Shown: positions 46,417-55,932, numbered from the stretch's first letter. The stretch is 64,000 bases of DNA from PLGF01 sp052139695 (GCA_052139695.1 JBKQWF010000171.1:1-64000); one strand, 5' to 3'. Made by a program: numbers and translations. The notes: generated by a model not told the origin, from the letters alone.

Positions 46417-47888
46417 ATCGCCTTTTTCAGCGCTTTCACTTTGGCGGCTTCGGGCTTGGCGCTGTAATGTTTATCCAACGGATAGCAGCCGCTGACCATG
46501 CCGTTGCGCGGCGCGGTGGTGCAATCGCTGAAAGTGCGGCAGATGGACTTCGGACTGAGAACGCCTTTTTTCAAAACTTCCGCGGGCAACGAAGGATAAC
46601 TCAGGATCATCCGCCCCAGGCCAATCATGTCCGCCAATCCCTGGCGCACCACGGCCTGGCCCACCAACGGCAGGAATTCCTGCAAATAACTGTAGGCGGA
46701 CCCGACGATGACCATATTGCGCGGAGCCCGGCTTTTGATCTGGCGCGCGGCGTCGATGTGCTTCGCCACGTCAATTAAAGGATCGTGCGCCGGTTGGTAA
46801 CCGTCGGACGGCGGATAGGCGGCGGGGCGCTGGAGATGCGGGCAGTAATAGGGCGAGCCCGCGGTCAAGTTGAGGATTTTGATTCCCAGCTCCCCGCATA
46901 AAGCGGCAAACCGGAGCGGTTCCGCAAAGTCCGATTCCAGCGGATTGTTCACATTGACGCCAAACGCATACGGATACGGCACAGGATAATCATCCGGAAC
47001 ACCCGGCCCCAGCCGGCCCGGTTCGGCGCGCGCCGGATCGGGTTTGTGGGGTACGGTGTCAAAGGCGCTCAGGCGGACGCCGAGTTCGATGGGGTTGCCG
47101 CTGGCGCGGATGCCCGCCACGATCTCCCGCAGCAGGCGCGTGCGATTCTCAAACGACCCGCCGTATTTGCCCGGGCGGGTAAATGCTCCCAGAAATTCAT
47201 GCAGCAAGTAGCCATGACAATGCTTGATATCGACGAAATCCGCCCCCGCATCCCAAGCCACTTGCGCCGCCGCCACGTAGTCGGCGACCAATTCCTCCAG
47301 CTCGGCGTCACTGAAAACAGCGGCATCCGAGGTGACTTGGAATTTCGCGCCCAGCGCCGGATGGCGGAAGGCGACTCGCGGTTGGAGCCCGGAGTCGTTT
47401 GGCCGGCAGAAACGCCCCGAATGTGTCAATTGAAATCCAATGACCAGGTCCCCGGTCGTGCCATGATGTTGCTGATGCGCCGCCACGAGCGTTTGGCACA
47501 GCCGCCTCAGTCCGGCCTTGTTTTCCTGGCTGATGACCAGTTGGCGGGGATTGCCGCGGCCCTCCGGCCGGACCGCCATCGCTTCCCCCCCGCAGATGAG
47601 CTTGGCCCCGCTTTCGCCAAAACGCGCCCAGCGCCGCAGCATGTCCTCCGTGACGCCGCCGGTGCGAGTGCCGTCCCACCCTTCCATGGGCTGCACGGCA
47701 AAACGGTTGCCCATCTTCTTCCCATTAATGGTGACCTGCTCCACCGGCTGCGCCAAAGGCGAGGAGGGTCCGCTTTGCAAGGCGTCGTCACAGGGCAAAT
47801 TGAGTCCGAGTGAGGCCGCATATTTGCGAAAATTCTCCGGCGTCTTCAAGGTCGGCAGACGCACCCATTCTTGACTGGCTTCCGGCAT
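46413..47888 (-). CDS. NADH:flavin oxidoreductase (Old Yellow Enzyme family)
   Basis: A 491-residue TIM-barrel flavoprotein. 'GNRFAVQPMEGWDGTRTGGV' is the FMN-binding N-terminal strand, 'LICGGEAMAV' the second, 'GFQLTHSGRFCRPND' carries the active-site His region, and 'WDAGADFVDIKHCHGYLLHE' and 'FENRTRLLREIVAGIRAS' are strong OYE/dienoyl-CoA reductase signatures. No C-terminal Fe-S plus FAD half is present (as in FadH), so it is a barrel-only enzyme. The substrate is unknown. It lies 69 bases downstream of cheB on the same strand and may be read through from the chemotaxis operon. Confidence 0.88.
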   Translation of the reverse strand: MPEASQEWVRLPTLKTPENFRKYAASLGLNLPCDDALQSGPSSPLAQPVEQVTINGKKMGNRFAVQPMEGWDGTRTGGVTEDMLRRWARFGESGAKLICGGEAMAVRPEGRGNPRQLVISQENKAGLRRLCQTLVAAHQQHHGTTGDLVIGFQLTHSGRFCRPNDSGLQPRVAFRHPALGAKFQVTSDAAVFSDAELEELVADYVAAAQVAWDAGADFVDIKHCHGYLLHEFLGAFTRPGKYGGSFENRTRLLREIVAGIRASGNPIELGVRLSAFDTVPHKPDPARAEPGRLGPGVPDDYPVPYPYAFGVNVNNPLESDFAEPLRFAALCGELGIKILNLTAGSPYYCPHLQRPAAYPPSDGYQPAHDPLIDVAKHIDAARQIKSRAPRNMVIVGSAYSYLQEFLPLVGQAVVRQGLADMIGLGRMILSYPSLPAEVLKKGVLSPKSICRTFSDCTTAPRNGMVSGCYPLDKHYSAKPEAAKVKALKKAI

Positions 47889-47957
47889 ACCGGGGTGGAT
47901 TCTGTCGGGTCAACGCCACCCTGTCAAAATCTTTGGATTAGACGCAAAGCCATTTGG

Positions 47958-49031
47958 CTAACGACAGCGAGCGACCACTTCGTGAGCCAGTTGGCCGAGG
48001 GGAAGAACCTGATCCACGCCGCCGAGTTTGATCGCTTCCGCCGGCATGCCAAAAACGACGCAACTTGCTTCATCCTGCGCCAGGTTGAAAGCGCCGGCTT
48101 CCTTCATTTCCAACATCCCGCGGGCCCCGTCGTCCCCCATCCCCGTCATGATCACGCCCACCGCGTTCTGGCCAGCGTAGCGCGCCGTGGAGCGAAACAG
48201 AACATCCACCGACGGGCGATGCCGGCTGACCAGCGGACCGTCCCTCACTTCCACGTAGTAGCGGGCCCCGCTGCGCTTGAGCAACGTGTGCTTATTTCCG
48301 GGCGCGATGAGGGCCTGGCCTCGCAGGACGGAATCGCCATCGGCGGCTTCCTTCACCGTTACTCGGCACAACGTATCAAGGCGTTGGGCAAAACTGGCGG
48401 TGAACTTTTCCGGCATGTGTTGAACAATCACCACCGCGGGGGCGTCCTGGGGGAGCGATTCCAGAAACACCCGCAAGGCTTCCGTCCCACCGGTGGAGGC
48501 GCCCGCGACGACAATTTTTTCCGTCGTGGCGATCATGGCGTGGCTGGCCGGCTTGGGAAGGACGGCGTCCGCCGTGAGTTTGGGTGTGACTTGGATTTGT
48601 GCCGGCGCCGTCTTGGGGCCGCGATTGACCCGCACCTGCGCGGCAGATTTCACGACATCACAGATGCGGATGGCGGATTCTTCAAAGAACTGGCGGGTGC
48701 CTAATTTCGGCTTGGTGATGATTTCGACCGCCCCTTTTTCCAGGGCGGCCATGGCGGTGGCGGAGTTGTTTTCCGTGAGCGTGGAACAGATCACGACCGG
48801 GACGGGGCATTGCGCCATGAGCTTTTGCAGAAACGTCAGGCCATCCATCCGCGGCATTTCCACGTCCAGCGTAATGACGTCAGGCACTTCCTGCTTGATG
48901 CGTTCCGCCGCGATATACGGATCGCCGGCGGTGGCCATGACCTCGATCAGCGGATCACTTTCCAGAATCTCTTTTAATGCCTGCCGGACGACGGCGCTGT
49001 CATCCACGATAAGGACGCGTATTTTTTTCAT
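47958..49031 (-). CDS. cheB: Chemotaxis protein-glutamate methylesterase CheB
   Basis: A 357-residue response regulator/esterase. The receiver domain (1-120) has the acidic pair in 'VLIVDDSAV' and the phospho-acceptor Asp56 in 'VITLDVEMPRMDG'. A linker leads to the esterase domain with its catalytic triad: Ser in 'VAGASTGGTEAL', His in 'VIVQHMPEKFT' and Asp in 'TGMGDDGARGM'. It removes methyl groups from, and deamidates, chemoreceptors when phosphorylated by CheA. It is the last gene of the operon; its start overlaps cheD by four bases. Confidence 0.97.
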   Translation of the reverse strand: MKKIRVLIVDDSAVVRQALKEILESDPLIEVMATAGDPYIAAERIKQEVPDVITLDVEMPRMDGLTFLQKLMAQCPVPVVICSTLTENNSATAMAALEKGAVEIITKPKLGTRQFFEESAIRICDVVKSAAQVRVNRGPKTAPAQIQVTPKLTADAVLPKPASHAMIATTEKIVVAGASTGGTEALRVFLESLPQDAPAVVIVQHMPEKFTASFAQRLDTLCRVTVKEAADGDSVLRGQALIAPGNKHTLLKRSGARYYVEVRDGPLVSRHRPSVDVLFRSTARYAGQNAVGVIMTGMGDDGARGMLEMKEAGAFNLAQDEASCVVFGMPAEAIKLGGVDQVLPLGQLAHEVVARCR

Positions 49032-49600
49032 GCGAGGACCTTCTTCCGGTTTTTCTGGCGAGCTTTGGAAACGTCGCGGCGCGCGTTTTGAAACTCGACC
49101 GGGTCACCTAAGTGTTTGTGCAGCACCTCCCCGTCCCGCGTGTTGAAGACAATTTTTCGCCCGCCCGCGCCGCCGACGTTCTCCGCCCGGAGGGTCAGGC
49201 GCGCTTCGCGCAATAATTCGCGAGCCGCTTGAATGTTCGCCGTCCCAATCCAGTGGTCCTCCGCGGCCGCTTCGTCATAATGAATGACGTTGCCGCCGCC
49301 GAACATTTTCACCTCGATCTCCTCCGCCGGAACGCCGGCTTGGTGGAAACGGTCCAGCATCGCCGGCACCGCCAGGCTGAGGAAGCGAAACTGATCGGGG
49401 TCGTTCTTGGCGGGACGCTCGCGGCCGCGCGGGCGGGGCAGCATGGCGTGGCACATGGCGGCGAGGCCGAAGCGCTGGCTGAACATGGTCACCGCGACGC
49501 AGGAGCCCAACACAGTGATGACCCATCTGGGTTCCCGCGTGACCAACAGTTCGCCGGGTTTCAAGTGGACCTGCGGCCATGGCGGATCGGGCAGTTTCAT
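49028..49600 (-). CDS. cheD: Chemoreceptor glutamine deamidase CheD
   Basis: A 190-residue protein. The catalytic Cys34 in 'VLGSCVAVTMF' and His51 in 'MCHAMLPRP' fit CheD, followed by 'IEVKMFGGGNVI' and 'TLRAENVGGAGGRKIVFNT'. CheD converts receptor glutamines to glutamate and in many bacteria activates the CheC phosphatase. No cheC is present here. It is flanked by four-base overlaps with cheR and cheB, so adaptation enzymes are produced together. The C-terminal tail is Lys/Arg-rich. Confidence 0.96.
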   Translation of the reverse strand: MKLPDPPWPQVHLKPGELLVTREPRWVITVLGSCVAVTMFSQRFGLAAMCHAMLPRPRGRERPAKNDPDQFRFLSLAVPAMLDRFHQAGVPAEEIEVKMFGGGNVIHYDEAAAEDHWIGTANIQAARELLREARLTLRAENVGGAGGRKIVFNTRDGEVLHKHLGDPVEFQNARRDVSKARQKNRKKVLA

Positions 49601-50487
49601 GACGGTTTACGATAAACCGCCGAGCCCACGCCATTCACCGGGATTCGCAACCCGGCCAATGACTCCGAGTGGCCCACAAAAAGATATCCGCCCGGAAGAA
49701 GATGGCGGCAGAGTTTTCCGATGACGGCCTCTTGTGTCTCCTTGCTGAAGTAGATCATCACATTGCGGAAAAAAATGACTTCGAATGAGTCCCGCACCCC
49801 GTACTCGGCATCCATGAAGTTCAGACGGTGGAAAGCAATCTTGCGCCGCAATTCCGGGGCAATTCGAATCAGGCGGCGAGTCGCATCCCTGGCCCGCAAA
49901 AGCCATTTGGCGCGAAGCGGCATGGGCACAGGCTCAATCCGCTCCTCGTCGTAAATGCCCATCGCGGCATGGTGCAACACTTTTGTGGAAATGTCCGTGG
50001 CGAGCACGGCGAAATCAAAGCCGGGCCGTTGTTCAGCATATTGACTGAGCACCATGGCCAGGGTGTAAGGCTCTTCACCCGAAGAACAGCCGGCGCACCA
50101 CACTTTGCAACGCCACGGCGCGGCCGGCGCCCCAGGATTCGGATGCGGGTCCAGCTTCGGCAACGCCGTCCGCACCAGGTAGTCGAAGTGCTGCGGCTCG
50201 CGAAAAAAGTCCGTCTTATTGGTCGTGACCGCGTTGATGAACTGGACCCGTTCCTCTTCGCCATGGGGCGAGTCAAACAAATATTCCTGGTACTCTTCGA
50301 GGGTGCCGATCTGCAACTGGCGCAGACGCCGTTGCAGGCGGCTTTGCAGCATCGGCATCTTGGCATCCGACATTTTGATGCCCAGCTCCTGGGTAATAAA
50401 CTGGCAGAATCGCGCAAAACTTTTGGCTGAGAGGTCCAGGGGGGACAGGCCATTTTCGACGTGAGCGCTCATGTCCCGGCGGCTCAA
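49597..50487 (-). CDS. cheR: Chemotaxis protein methyltransferase CheR
   Basis: A 296-residue protein with the N-terminal helical domain (up to about 95), then 'AVTTNKTDFFREPQHFDYLV', the classical CheR substrate/SAM region, 'WCAGCSSGEEPYTLAMVL' (SAM motif) and 'DVIFFRNVMIYFSKE'-like late motif ('FEVIFFRNVMIYF'). It methylates receptor glutamates. No C-terminal pentapeptide-binding extension is obvious. Overlaps of four bases join it to the MCP gene and cheD. Confidence 0.97.
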   Translation of the reverse strand: MSRRDMSAHVENGLSPLDLSAKSFARFCQFITQELGIKMSDAKMPMLQSRLQRRLRQLQIGTLEEYQEYLFDSPHGEEERVQFINAVTTNKTDFFREPQHFDYLVRTALPKLDPHPNPGAPAAPWRCKVWCAGCSSGEEPYTLAMVLSQYAEQRPGFDFAVLATDISTKVLHHAAMGIYDEERIEPVPMPLRAKWLLRARDATRRLIRIAPELRRKIAFHRLNFMDAEYGVRDSFEVIFFRNVMIYFSKETQEAVIGKLCRHLLPGGYLFVGHSESLAGLRIPVNGVGSAVYRKPS

Positions 50488-52778
50488 TAGCGTTGAAATT
50501 CGGCGTCGTGTTTATCTCCGTTGCCGTGGTTCTCGCCCAAAACAATGGCTTTTCCCGCCTGGTCTGCCTTGCCCGGCGCATGGAAATCCGCGGGCGGCAG
50601 TTTGGGCGCCAAATTGACAGAGGCTTTTGTTTTCGTTTCCGATTTCGGCGCTTTGTTCAGCTTGCCGTTCCCGGCGTTCGTTTTAAAGAAACTGATCGTT
50701 TCCTGGAGCTGTTCGGACTGGCTGGAGAGCTCTTCCGCCGTCGAAGCCATTTCCTCGGAAGCGGACGCGTTCTGCTGAATGACTTGGTCAAGCTGCTGGA
50801 TCGCTTTGTTGACCTGGTTGGCGCCGGTATTTTGTTCGGCGCAGGAAGCATTGATTTCCTGGACCAGCTCGGCCGTCTTGTGAATATCCGGAACAAGTTT
50901 GATCAGCATATCGCCCGCGTTTTTGGCGACGTTGACACCCTCCTCCGTCAGGCGGCTGATTTCAGCCGCGGCGGTTTGGCTGCGCTCCGCGAGCTTGCGC
51001 ACTTCACTAGCCACCACGGCGAATCCCTTGCCATGCTCTCCCGCGCGGGCCGCTTCGACCGCGGCATTGAGTGCCAACAGGTCGGTTTTTCGCGCAATTT
51101 CCTCAATAATATTGATTTTCTCCGCGATTTCTTTCATTGCGGCCACAGTCTTCGCCACGGCCTCGCCGCTGGTATTGGCGTCAGTGGCGGATTTGGCCGC
51201 GATTTTATCGGTCTGTTTGGCATTGTCGGCGCTCTGTTGGATGCTGGAAGCCATTTCCTCCATCGACGACGTGCATTCTTCAGCGGAGGCGGACTGTTCG
51301 GACGTGCCCTGGGAAAGCTGTTGAGCGGTTCCGCTCAGCTCCTGGCTGCCACGGGCGACCAGGTCCGACGCTTCCGTCACCTGGGCGACGACCTTGCGGA
51401 GATTGTCCAGCATTTGGGAGAGTGACTTGCCCAAAGTGTCCTGGTCGGAAAGCATCTTGGCCTCGACAGTGAGATCACCATTGGAGATTTTGTCGGCGAG
51501 CGTCGCGCGTTCCCTCATGCTGCCCAGCATCTGCTGCAGCGATTTGCCCAGTGTGTCCTTGTCAGAGAGCAATTTCACCTCGCTGGTCAGGTCGCCAATG
51601 GCGATGCGGTTGGCAATTTGCGCGGTGTCAGAGAGGTTGGCAGTCATGGCGTTGAGGGCGCGGCTGAGCTGGGCGACTTCATCCTCAGATTCAGTCTGCA
51701 ATTTTGCCGACAGGTCGCCCTGCGCCACTTGTTGCACGAGGTGCGCCGCCTTGGCCAAGGGACGCGTGATCAGGCGGGTGATAAAAAAGGACACGGCCAT
51801 GCCGAGGAGAAGCGCGCCAATCACTCCGAGAGTGTTGACAAACGAGGCGGAACCAAGCGTTGCGGCGGACGCCGAGGCTGTGGCTTCGGTGTCCTTTCTG
51901 GCGCTGTGCATCAAGCTCACGCAAGCCTCCTGAAAAGCAACCGCCGCCGCGGTGCGGACCTGCAGCAGTTGGTCAATGCGCTCTTGCTCGGAAATCTGTT
52001 GCCGGATTTCTTCCGCGTATGGCTTGACGGAGTCTTTGATGGCCGCCCACAGCTTCTGTCCATCGAGGTCGCGAAGTCTGGGCGGTTGGGCCTCTAAAAG
52101 AGTCTGCATTTTGGCCAGGCAATCCGTCGCCGTGACCAGGCGTTTCGGATCGCGCGCCGCCTGCGCCGCGAGGCTGGCCTCGACGCTGGCATGAAACAAG
52201 TCCTCCGCCTGAACGAGGGTCCGGATGGCTGCCTGGTCTTCCGCCAATTGACCGGCGTTGCCGGCGCTCTTCATGTCGTTTTCCACCGCGGCGGACTGGA
52301 AAGCGAGAAAGCCGCTCAACGCGTGCTCCAGATCGTCCGCGCGCTGCCGCGCGGCGTCGCGATGACCGTTGAGCGTCGCCATTTCCTGCTGGGTTTCTTC
52401 AAACAAGCTGGCGTAGGCATCACATTTGGCCGTCGCGTCTTTGAAGCTGTCCTTGATTTTGGGAAGTTGCGTCGCGCGATCGGCCAGCGCTTGGAGGTCC
52501 TGCAACGCGTCGCGGATTTTCTTGGTCGCGGCCCGGGCGCTCTCCAAATAGACTTTGTCGCCAGTGAACCCAAAGGACCGGGCGGCGAGCATGAGATCGT
52601 TCAGCGGCTCATAAATCTGCTGGCTGTCACCCCACTCGGCGACGTACTCGCCCGACAGGTTTTGGGCCGCTTTCGCTGCCTGCCGCATGCGCAGGATGGC
52701 GTAACCGCCGGTGACGGTCAGGATGAGGAGAAGGGCCGCGAAACCGAGGCCGATTTTTTTTCCAATGGTGAATTTCAT
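50484..52778 (-). CDS. Methyl-accepting chemotaxis protein with repeated HAMP units
   Basis: 764 residues from ATG 52778, preceded by 'AAAGGAAACATC'; the open frame extends to 52892 but the MCP N-terminus starts at 'MKFTIGKKIGLGFAALLLIL'. A first membrane helix, a periplasmic helical sensor of about 270 residues, a second helix ('GVIGALLLGMAVSFFITRL'), one HAMP ('RPLAKAAHLVQQVAQGDLSA'), then two more HAMP-like units ('RIAIGDLTSEVKLLSDKDTL', 'KISNGDLTVEAKMLSDQDTL') precede the signalling hairpin 'KTDLLALNAAVEAARAGEHG'. The ligand is unknown. Confidence 0.94.
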   Translation of the reverse strand: MKFTIGKKIGLGFAALLLILTVTGGYAILRMRQAAKAAQNLSGEYVAEWGDSQQIYEPLNDLMLAARSFGFTGDKVYLESARAATKKIRDALQDLQALADRATQLPKIKDSFKDATAKCDAYASLFEETQQEMATLNGHRDAARQRADDLEHALSGFLAFQSAAVENDMKSAGNAGQLAEDQAAIRTLVQAEDLFHASVEASLAAQAARDPKRLVTATDCLAKMQTLLEAQPPRLRDLDGQKLWAAIKDSVKPYAEEIRQQISEQERIDQLLQVRTAAAVAFQEACVSLMHSARKDTEATASASAATLGSASFVNTLGVIGALLLGMAVSFFITRLITRPLAKAAHLVQQVAQGDLSAKLQTESEDEVAQLSRALNAMTANLSDTAQIANRIAIGDLTSEVKLLSDKDTLGKSLQQMLGSMRERATLADKISNGDLTVEAKMLSDQDTLGKSLSQMLDNLRKVVAQVTEASDLVARGSQELSGTAQQLSQGTSEQSASAEECTSSMEEMASSIQQSADNAKQTDKIAAKSATDANTSGEAVAKTVAAMKEIAEKINIIEEIARKTDLLALNAAVEAARAGEHGKGFAVVASEVRKLAERSQTAAAEISRLTEEGVNVAKNAGDMLIKLVPDIHKTAELVQEINASCAEQNTGANQVNKAIQQLDQVIQQNASASEEMASTAEELSSQSEQLQETISFFKTNAGNGKLNKAPKSETKTKASVNLAPKLPPADFHAPGKADQAGKAIVLGENHGNGDKHDAEFQRY

Positions 52779-52815
52779 GATGTTTCCTTTTTTAAACGTT
52801 GAATCTGACGGGGGG

Positions 52816-53331
52816 TTATAGAGCGGCGATCGGCGCCGCGGGAGAGGCACTTTCAATAAGGGCTGCCGCGTCGGAGGCGAAAACTTCCGCAATATCGAGT
52901 ATAATAATGAACTCGTCGCCGCGGCGGCCCATGCCTTCGATCAGTTCCGACCGCCAGCGCATGGCGATGCGCGGTGGCGGGAGAATCTGGCCGGCATCCA
53001 ATTCGATGACCTCATGGACGCTGTCGGCAATGCCACCCACGACGGTAGATTCGCCATCCAGCTCCAGTTCCATGACGACGATCCGGCTTTGCAGGGTGTC
53101 CGGCGCGGCGGGCAAACCAAATTTGAGGCGAAAATCCACCACGGGCGTTGCTTTGCCGCGGACGTTGACAATCCCGCGCATGTAGTCGGGAGCTGTCGGG
53201 ACTTTGGTGATGAGGGACAGTTCCAAAACTTCGCGCACGTGCGCGACGTTGATGGCGAAGGATTCGTCGCCCAGTTTGAAGGTGATATATTGGGCTGTTT
53301 CGGCAGTGGGTGTATTCGTAGGTTCGTTCAT
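52816..53331 (-). CDS. cheW: Chemotaxis coupling protein CheW
   Basis: A 171-residue protein of the CheW fold: 'YITFKLGDESFAINVAHVRE' opens the first SH3-like unit, 'MRGIVNVRGKATPVVDFRLK' is the hallmark loop, and 'VGGIADSVHEVIELDAGQIL' lies in the second unit. It bridges receptors to CheA. The start codon overlaps the stop of a 24-codon ORF (53328-53402) in an ATGA arrangement. The MCP gene begins 37 bases downstream. Confidence 0.96.
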   Translation of the reverse strand: MNEPTNTPTAETAQYITFKLGDESFAINVAHVREVLELSLITKVPTAPDYMRGIVNVRGKATPVVDFRLKFGLPAAPDTLQSRIVVMELELDGESTVVGGIADSVHEVIELDAGQILPPPRIAMRWRSELIEGMGRRGDEFIIILDIAEVFASDAAALIESASPAAPIAAL

Positions 53332-53402
53332 AGGATGAATCCGCCCAGCATGAGGGCGAGGACAATGCCGAATCCGATTGAGAGGCGAGCTCCGATTTTC
53401 AT
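53328..53402 (-). CDS. 24-residue MCP-leader-like peptide upstream of cheW
   Basis: ATG 53402 begins 'MKIGARLSIGFGIVLALMLG' and ends '...GFIL' with a TGA that overlaps the cheW ATG. The sequence is what the first 24 residues of an MCP look like (basic start, Gly-rich hinge, first membrane helix) and closely parallels 'MKFTIGKKIGLGFAALLLIL' of the MCP downstream. It may be the remnant of a deleted receptor gene whose body was lost between the leader and cheW, or a translated small membrane peptide. Too short to judge selection by eye. Confidence 0.45.
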   Translation of the reverse strand: MKIGARLSIGFGIVLALMLGGFIL

Positions 53403-53425
53403 ATAAATTGGCTGCTTTCGGCTGT

Positions 53426-55540
53426 TCAGTTTGGTGCAGAGGCGTGGGCGATCATGGGTTGAGGCGCCCGATGGCCCGGGGACTCAGGGTTGGTTTCGAT
53501 CGGGCCGGCCTGGCCAGCCCGCCTCGCCTGTTCATTGGCAAATCGAATTAATCCAGCGAGGTCTAAAATTAAGGCGACCCGCCCGTCCCCCATGATCGTC
53601 GCGCCCGAGACCAGTTCCACATTGCGGTTGAACTTGCCCAGGGATTGGATGACGGTCTGATGGTTGCCCAACACACGATCCACGACCATGCCGACCCGGT
53701 CATCCCCCTGGCGGGCGATGACGATCTTTTCGACATCGGGCTCCAGACCGTTGATCGCAAAAGCCTCCCGGAGCCGAATGTAGGGCACCAGATCGCCGCG
53801 GACGGCGACGACGTTACGGCCATTCTTGCTGCCGCGCTCGGCGCGGTGAAGCTCCACGTTCTCCGTCACAACCGACATCGGGACGATGAACTGATCGCGG
53901 CCAATCTCGACCAGCAGGCCATCAATAATGGCCAGGGTCAGCGGCAGAGTGAGCGTCAGCGTGGCGCCCCGCCCGGCCTCACTGGTAATGGCGACGCGGC
54001 CGCGCAAGGCGTCGATCTGGCGCTTGACGACGTCCATCCCCACGCCGCGGCCGGAAACATTGGTGACTTTTTTTGCGGTGGAAAAGCCGGGGAGAAAAAT
54101 CAGGTCCAGAATTTCCCGCTGGGAAAGATTTGATTCGGGCGCGATGAGTTTTTTCTCCACGGCTTTGGCTCGAACGGCGTCGGTGTCGATGCCGCGACCA
54201 TCGTCGGTGATGGCAATGACCACATTCGAGCCGACATGAGTGGCGGTGAGGCGAACCACGCCGCGCCGCGGTTTGCCAAGATGAACGCGATCGTCCGGCA
54301 ATTCGATGCCATGGTCGATGCAATTGCGAATGACATGGACCAGCGGGTCGCCCAACTGGTCGAGAACCGTTTTGTCGAGCTCCGTTTCCGCGCCTTCGGC
54401 GACGAGGTCAATTTCCTTGCCCAATTCCGCCGACAAGTCATGCACGAGACGCTTAAACCGGCTAAAAGTGGAGCCAATCGGCATCATGCGAATGCCGAGG
54501 ACGTTGTCCCGCAATTCATCCACGAGACGGGCCAGTTCTTCCGCCGGGCCGTTCAGGTTGGGGACATTCGCGGTGGCCGCAACTTGCATGAGGCGTGACT
54601 GGTTCATCACGAATTCCCCCACGAGGTTGACCAGGCGATCCAATCGTTCGGCGGGCACACGCACTGTGGCTTCTTGCGAGGTGGGCTTGCGGAGCGGTGG
54701 CGAGGAGGCGCCAGAGGGAGGCGCGGCCGGTTTTTTCTCAGGCATCGCACTCCTTCCTCGCGGCAGATCCCTTTCGCCGGAAGGCAGATCCGCCTTTGCG
54801 CCGGCAGGCGGAACTGGCTTAATTGAAATCTCGCTGCCGTCTTCGACAAAGATGAACACGTCCTTGACCGCATTGAGACCTTTGTCCGTCGTGAGGGTGA
54901 TGTCCCAGCTAAAATAACATTGGTCCGGTTGAAGTTGCTCCAGGGGTGGAATGGCGCTGGGACTCGCCACCGCGACGCATTCACCCAGGCAGCGGAGTTC
55001 ATCGAGCAGCGCCAGCGGGCTGCCTCCAGCAACCATGAGCGCTGGATTTGGACGGAAGTGTATTTGAAACGTCTGCGGCGTCCCGGCGGTTGCGACTGGA
55101 GGAGCGCCCTTCTCGGGGTCCTTGGCGGCCTCTTTCACCGCGGCAGCGGGCGTGGCCGGAGGCAAGAGCGCGTTCAAGGCAGCCGTTAGTTTGTCCCCGG
55201 ATTCGGCCGGCACCGAAGCTCCGGTGCGCTCGGCATTTAAGAGCGAGTCGATATGGTCCTTCGATAAAAGGATTAATTTGATGAGCTCTTCGGTCAGCGC
55301 CAGGCGCCGGTCGCGAACCAGGTCCAGCACGGTTTCGACGTGATGGGTGAAAGCAGCGATCCGATCAAAGCCGAACATTGCCCCCGAGCCTTTGATGGTA
55401 TGAAAGGCGCGAAAAAGTTGATTGACGGCGTCGTCGGTCTGGCTGTCGCCGCCATTCACGCCGAGCGCGGTTTCCTCAATGCGTTCGAGAAGGTCGTCCG
55501 CCTCTTGAAGGAAGGTCTGGGCCGCGTTCTGTGTGTTCAT
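53426..55540 (-). CDS. cheA: Chemotaxis histidine kinase CheA
   Basis: 704 residues from ATG 55540 ('MNTQNAAQTFLQEADDLLER'); 34 more codons are open upstream but unconserved. The Hpt domain contains His47 in 'LFRAFHTIKGSGAMFGFD'. A CheA P2-like domain lies near 185-280 ('TFQIHFRPNPALMVAGGSPL'), the dimerisation region near 330-380, the ATPase with 'HVIRNCIDHGIELP' (N box) and 'IAITDDGRGIDTDAV' (G1), and a C-terminal CheW-like domain ('GDLVPYIRLREAFAINGLEP'). It phosphorylates CheY and CheB. Confidence 0.96.
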   Translation of the reverse strand: MNTQNAAQTFLQEADDLLERIEETALGVNGGDSQTDDAVNQLFRAFHTIKGSGAMFGFDRIAAFTHHVETVLDLVRDRRLALTEELIKLILLSKDHIDSLLNAERTGASVPAESGDKLTAALNALLPPATPAAAVKEAAKDPEKGAPPVATAGTPQTFQIHFRPNPALMVAGGSPLALLDELRCLGECVAVASPSAIPPLEQLQPDQCYFSWDITLTTDKGLNAVKDVFIFVEDGSEISIKPVPPAGAKADLPSGERDLPRGRSAMPEKKPAAPPSGASSPPLRKPTSQEATVRVPAERLDRLVNLVGEFVMNQSRLMQVAATANVPNLNGPAEELARLVDELRDNVLGIRMMPIGSTFSRFKRLVHDLSAELGKEIDLVAEGAETELDKTVLDQLGDPLVHVIRNCIDHGIELPDDRVHLGKPRRGVVRLTATHVGSNVVIAITDDGRGIDTDAVRAKAVEKKLIAPESNLSQREILDLIFLPGFSTAKKVTNVSGRGVGMDVVKRQIDALRGRVAITSEAGRGATLTLTLPLTLAIIDGLLVEIGRDQFIVPMSVVTENVELHRAERGSKNGRNVVAVRGDLVPYIRLREAFAINGLEPDVEKIVIARQGDDRVGMVVDRVLGNHQTVIQSLGKFNRNVELVSGATIMGDGRVALILDLAGLIRFANEQARRAGQAGPIETNPESPGHRAPQPMIAHASAPN

Positions 55541-55562
55541 GGCAGGGATGGCGTGAGATCGA

Positions 55563-55928
55563 TTAAGGGAGGAATTTCTTGGTGACCATAACCAGTTGCT
55601 CGCCGCGAAATGGTTTAACAATCCAGCCGCTGGCCCCGGCACTGCGCCCCGCCTGCTTTTTGCCGTCAGTCGATTCAGTGGTGAGCATGACTATCGGAAC
55701 GTATTTGTATTGCGGCAACGCTCGCACCTGCCGGATGAGCTCAATGCCATCCATATTCGGCATGTTGAGGTCCGTGATGAGCATTTGCACCGGCGTCCCG
55801 GTCAGTTTGGCCAATGCGTCCCGGCCGTCCACGGCTTCCACCACGTCGTAACCGGCATTTCGGAGGGTAAATGAAATCAGTTGGCGCATGCTGACGGAAT
55901 CGTCAGCGGTCATGATGGTTCGGCTCAT
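55563..55928 (-). CDS. cheY: Single-domain response regulator CheY
   Basis: A 121-residue stand-alone receiver. Asp9/Asp10 ('MTADDSVSMRQ'), phospho-acceptor Asp53 ('LITDLNMPNMDGIELI'), Thr83/Thr84 ('VMLTTESTDGKK') and Lys105 ('GWIVKPFRGEQL') are all present. The order STAS-cheY-cheA is tight: five and 22 bases separate the genes. It is the likely output of CheA; the target (flagellar switch, pilus motor or other) is not encoded in the window. Confidence 0.95.
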   Translation of the reverse strand: MSRTIMTADDSVSMRQLISFTLRNAGYDVVEAVDGRDALAKLTGTPVQMLITDLNMPNMDGIELIRQVRALPQYKYVPIVMLTTESTDGKKQAGRSAGASGWIVKPFRGEQLVMVTKKFLP

Positions 55929-55932
55929 AAAA

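Noticed and set aside
50493..51425. 310-codon open frame antisense to the MCP signalling region
   Set aside because: The minus strand is an unmistakable MCP hairpin and HAMP region; the antisense frame only mirrors it.
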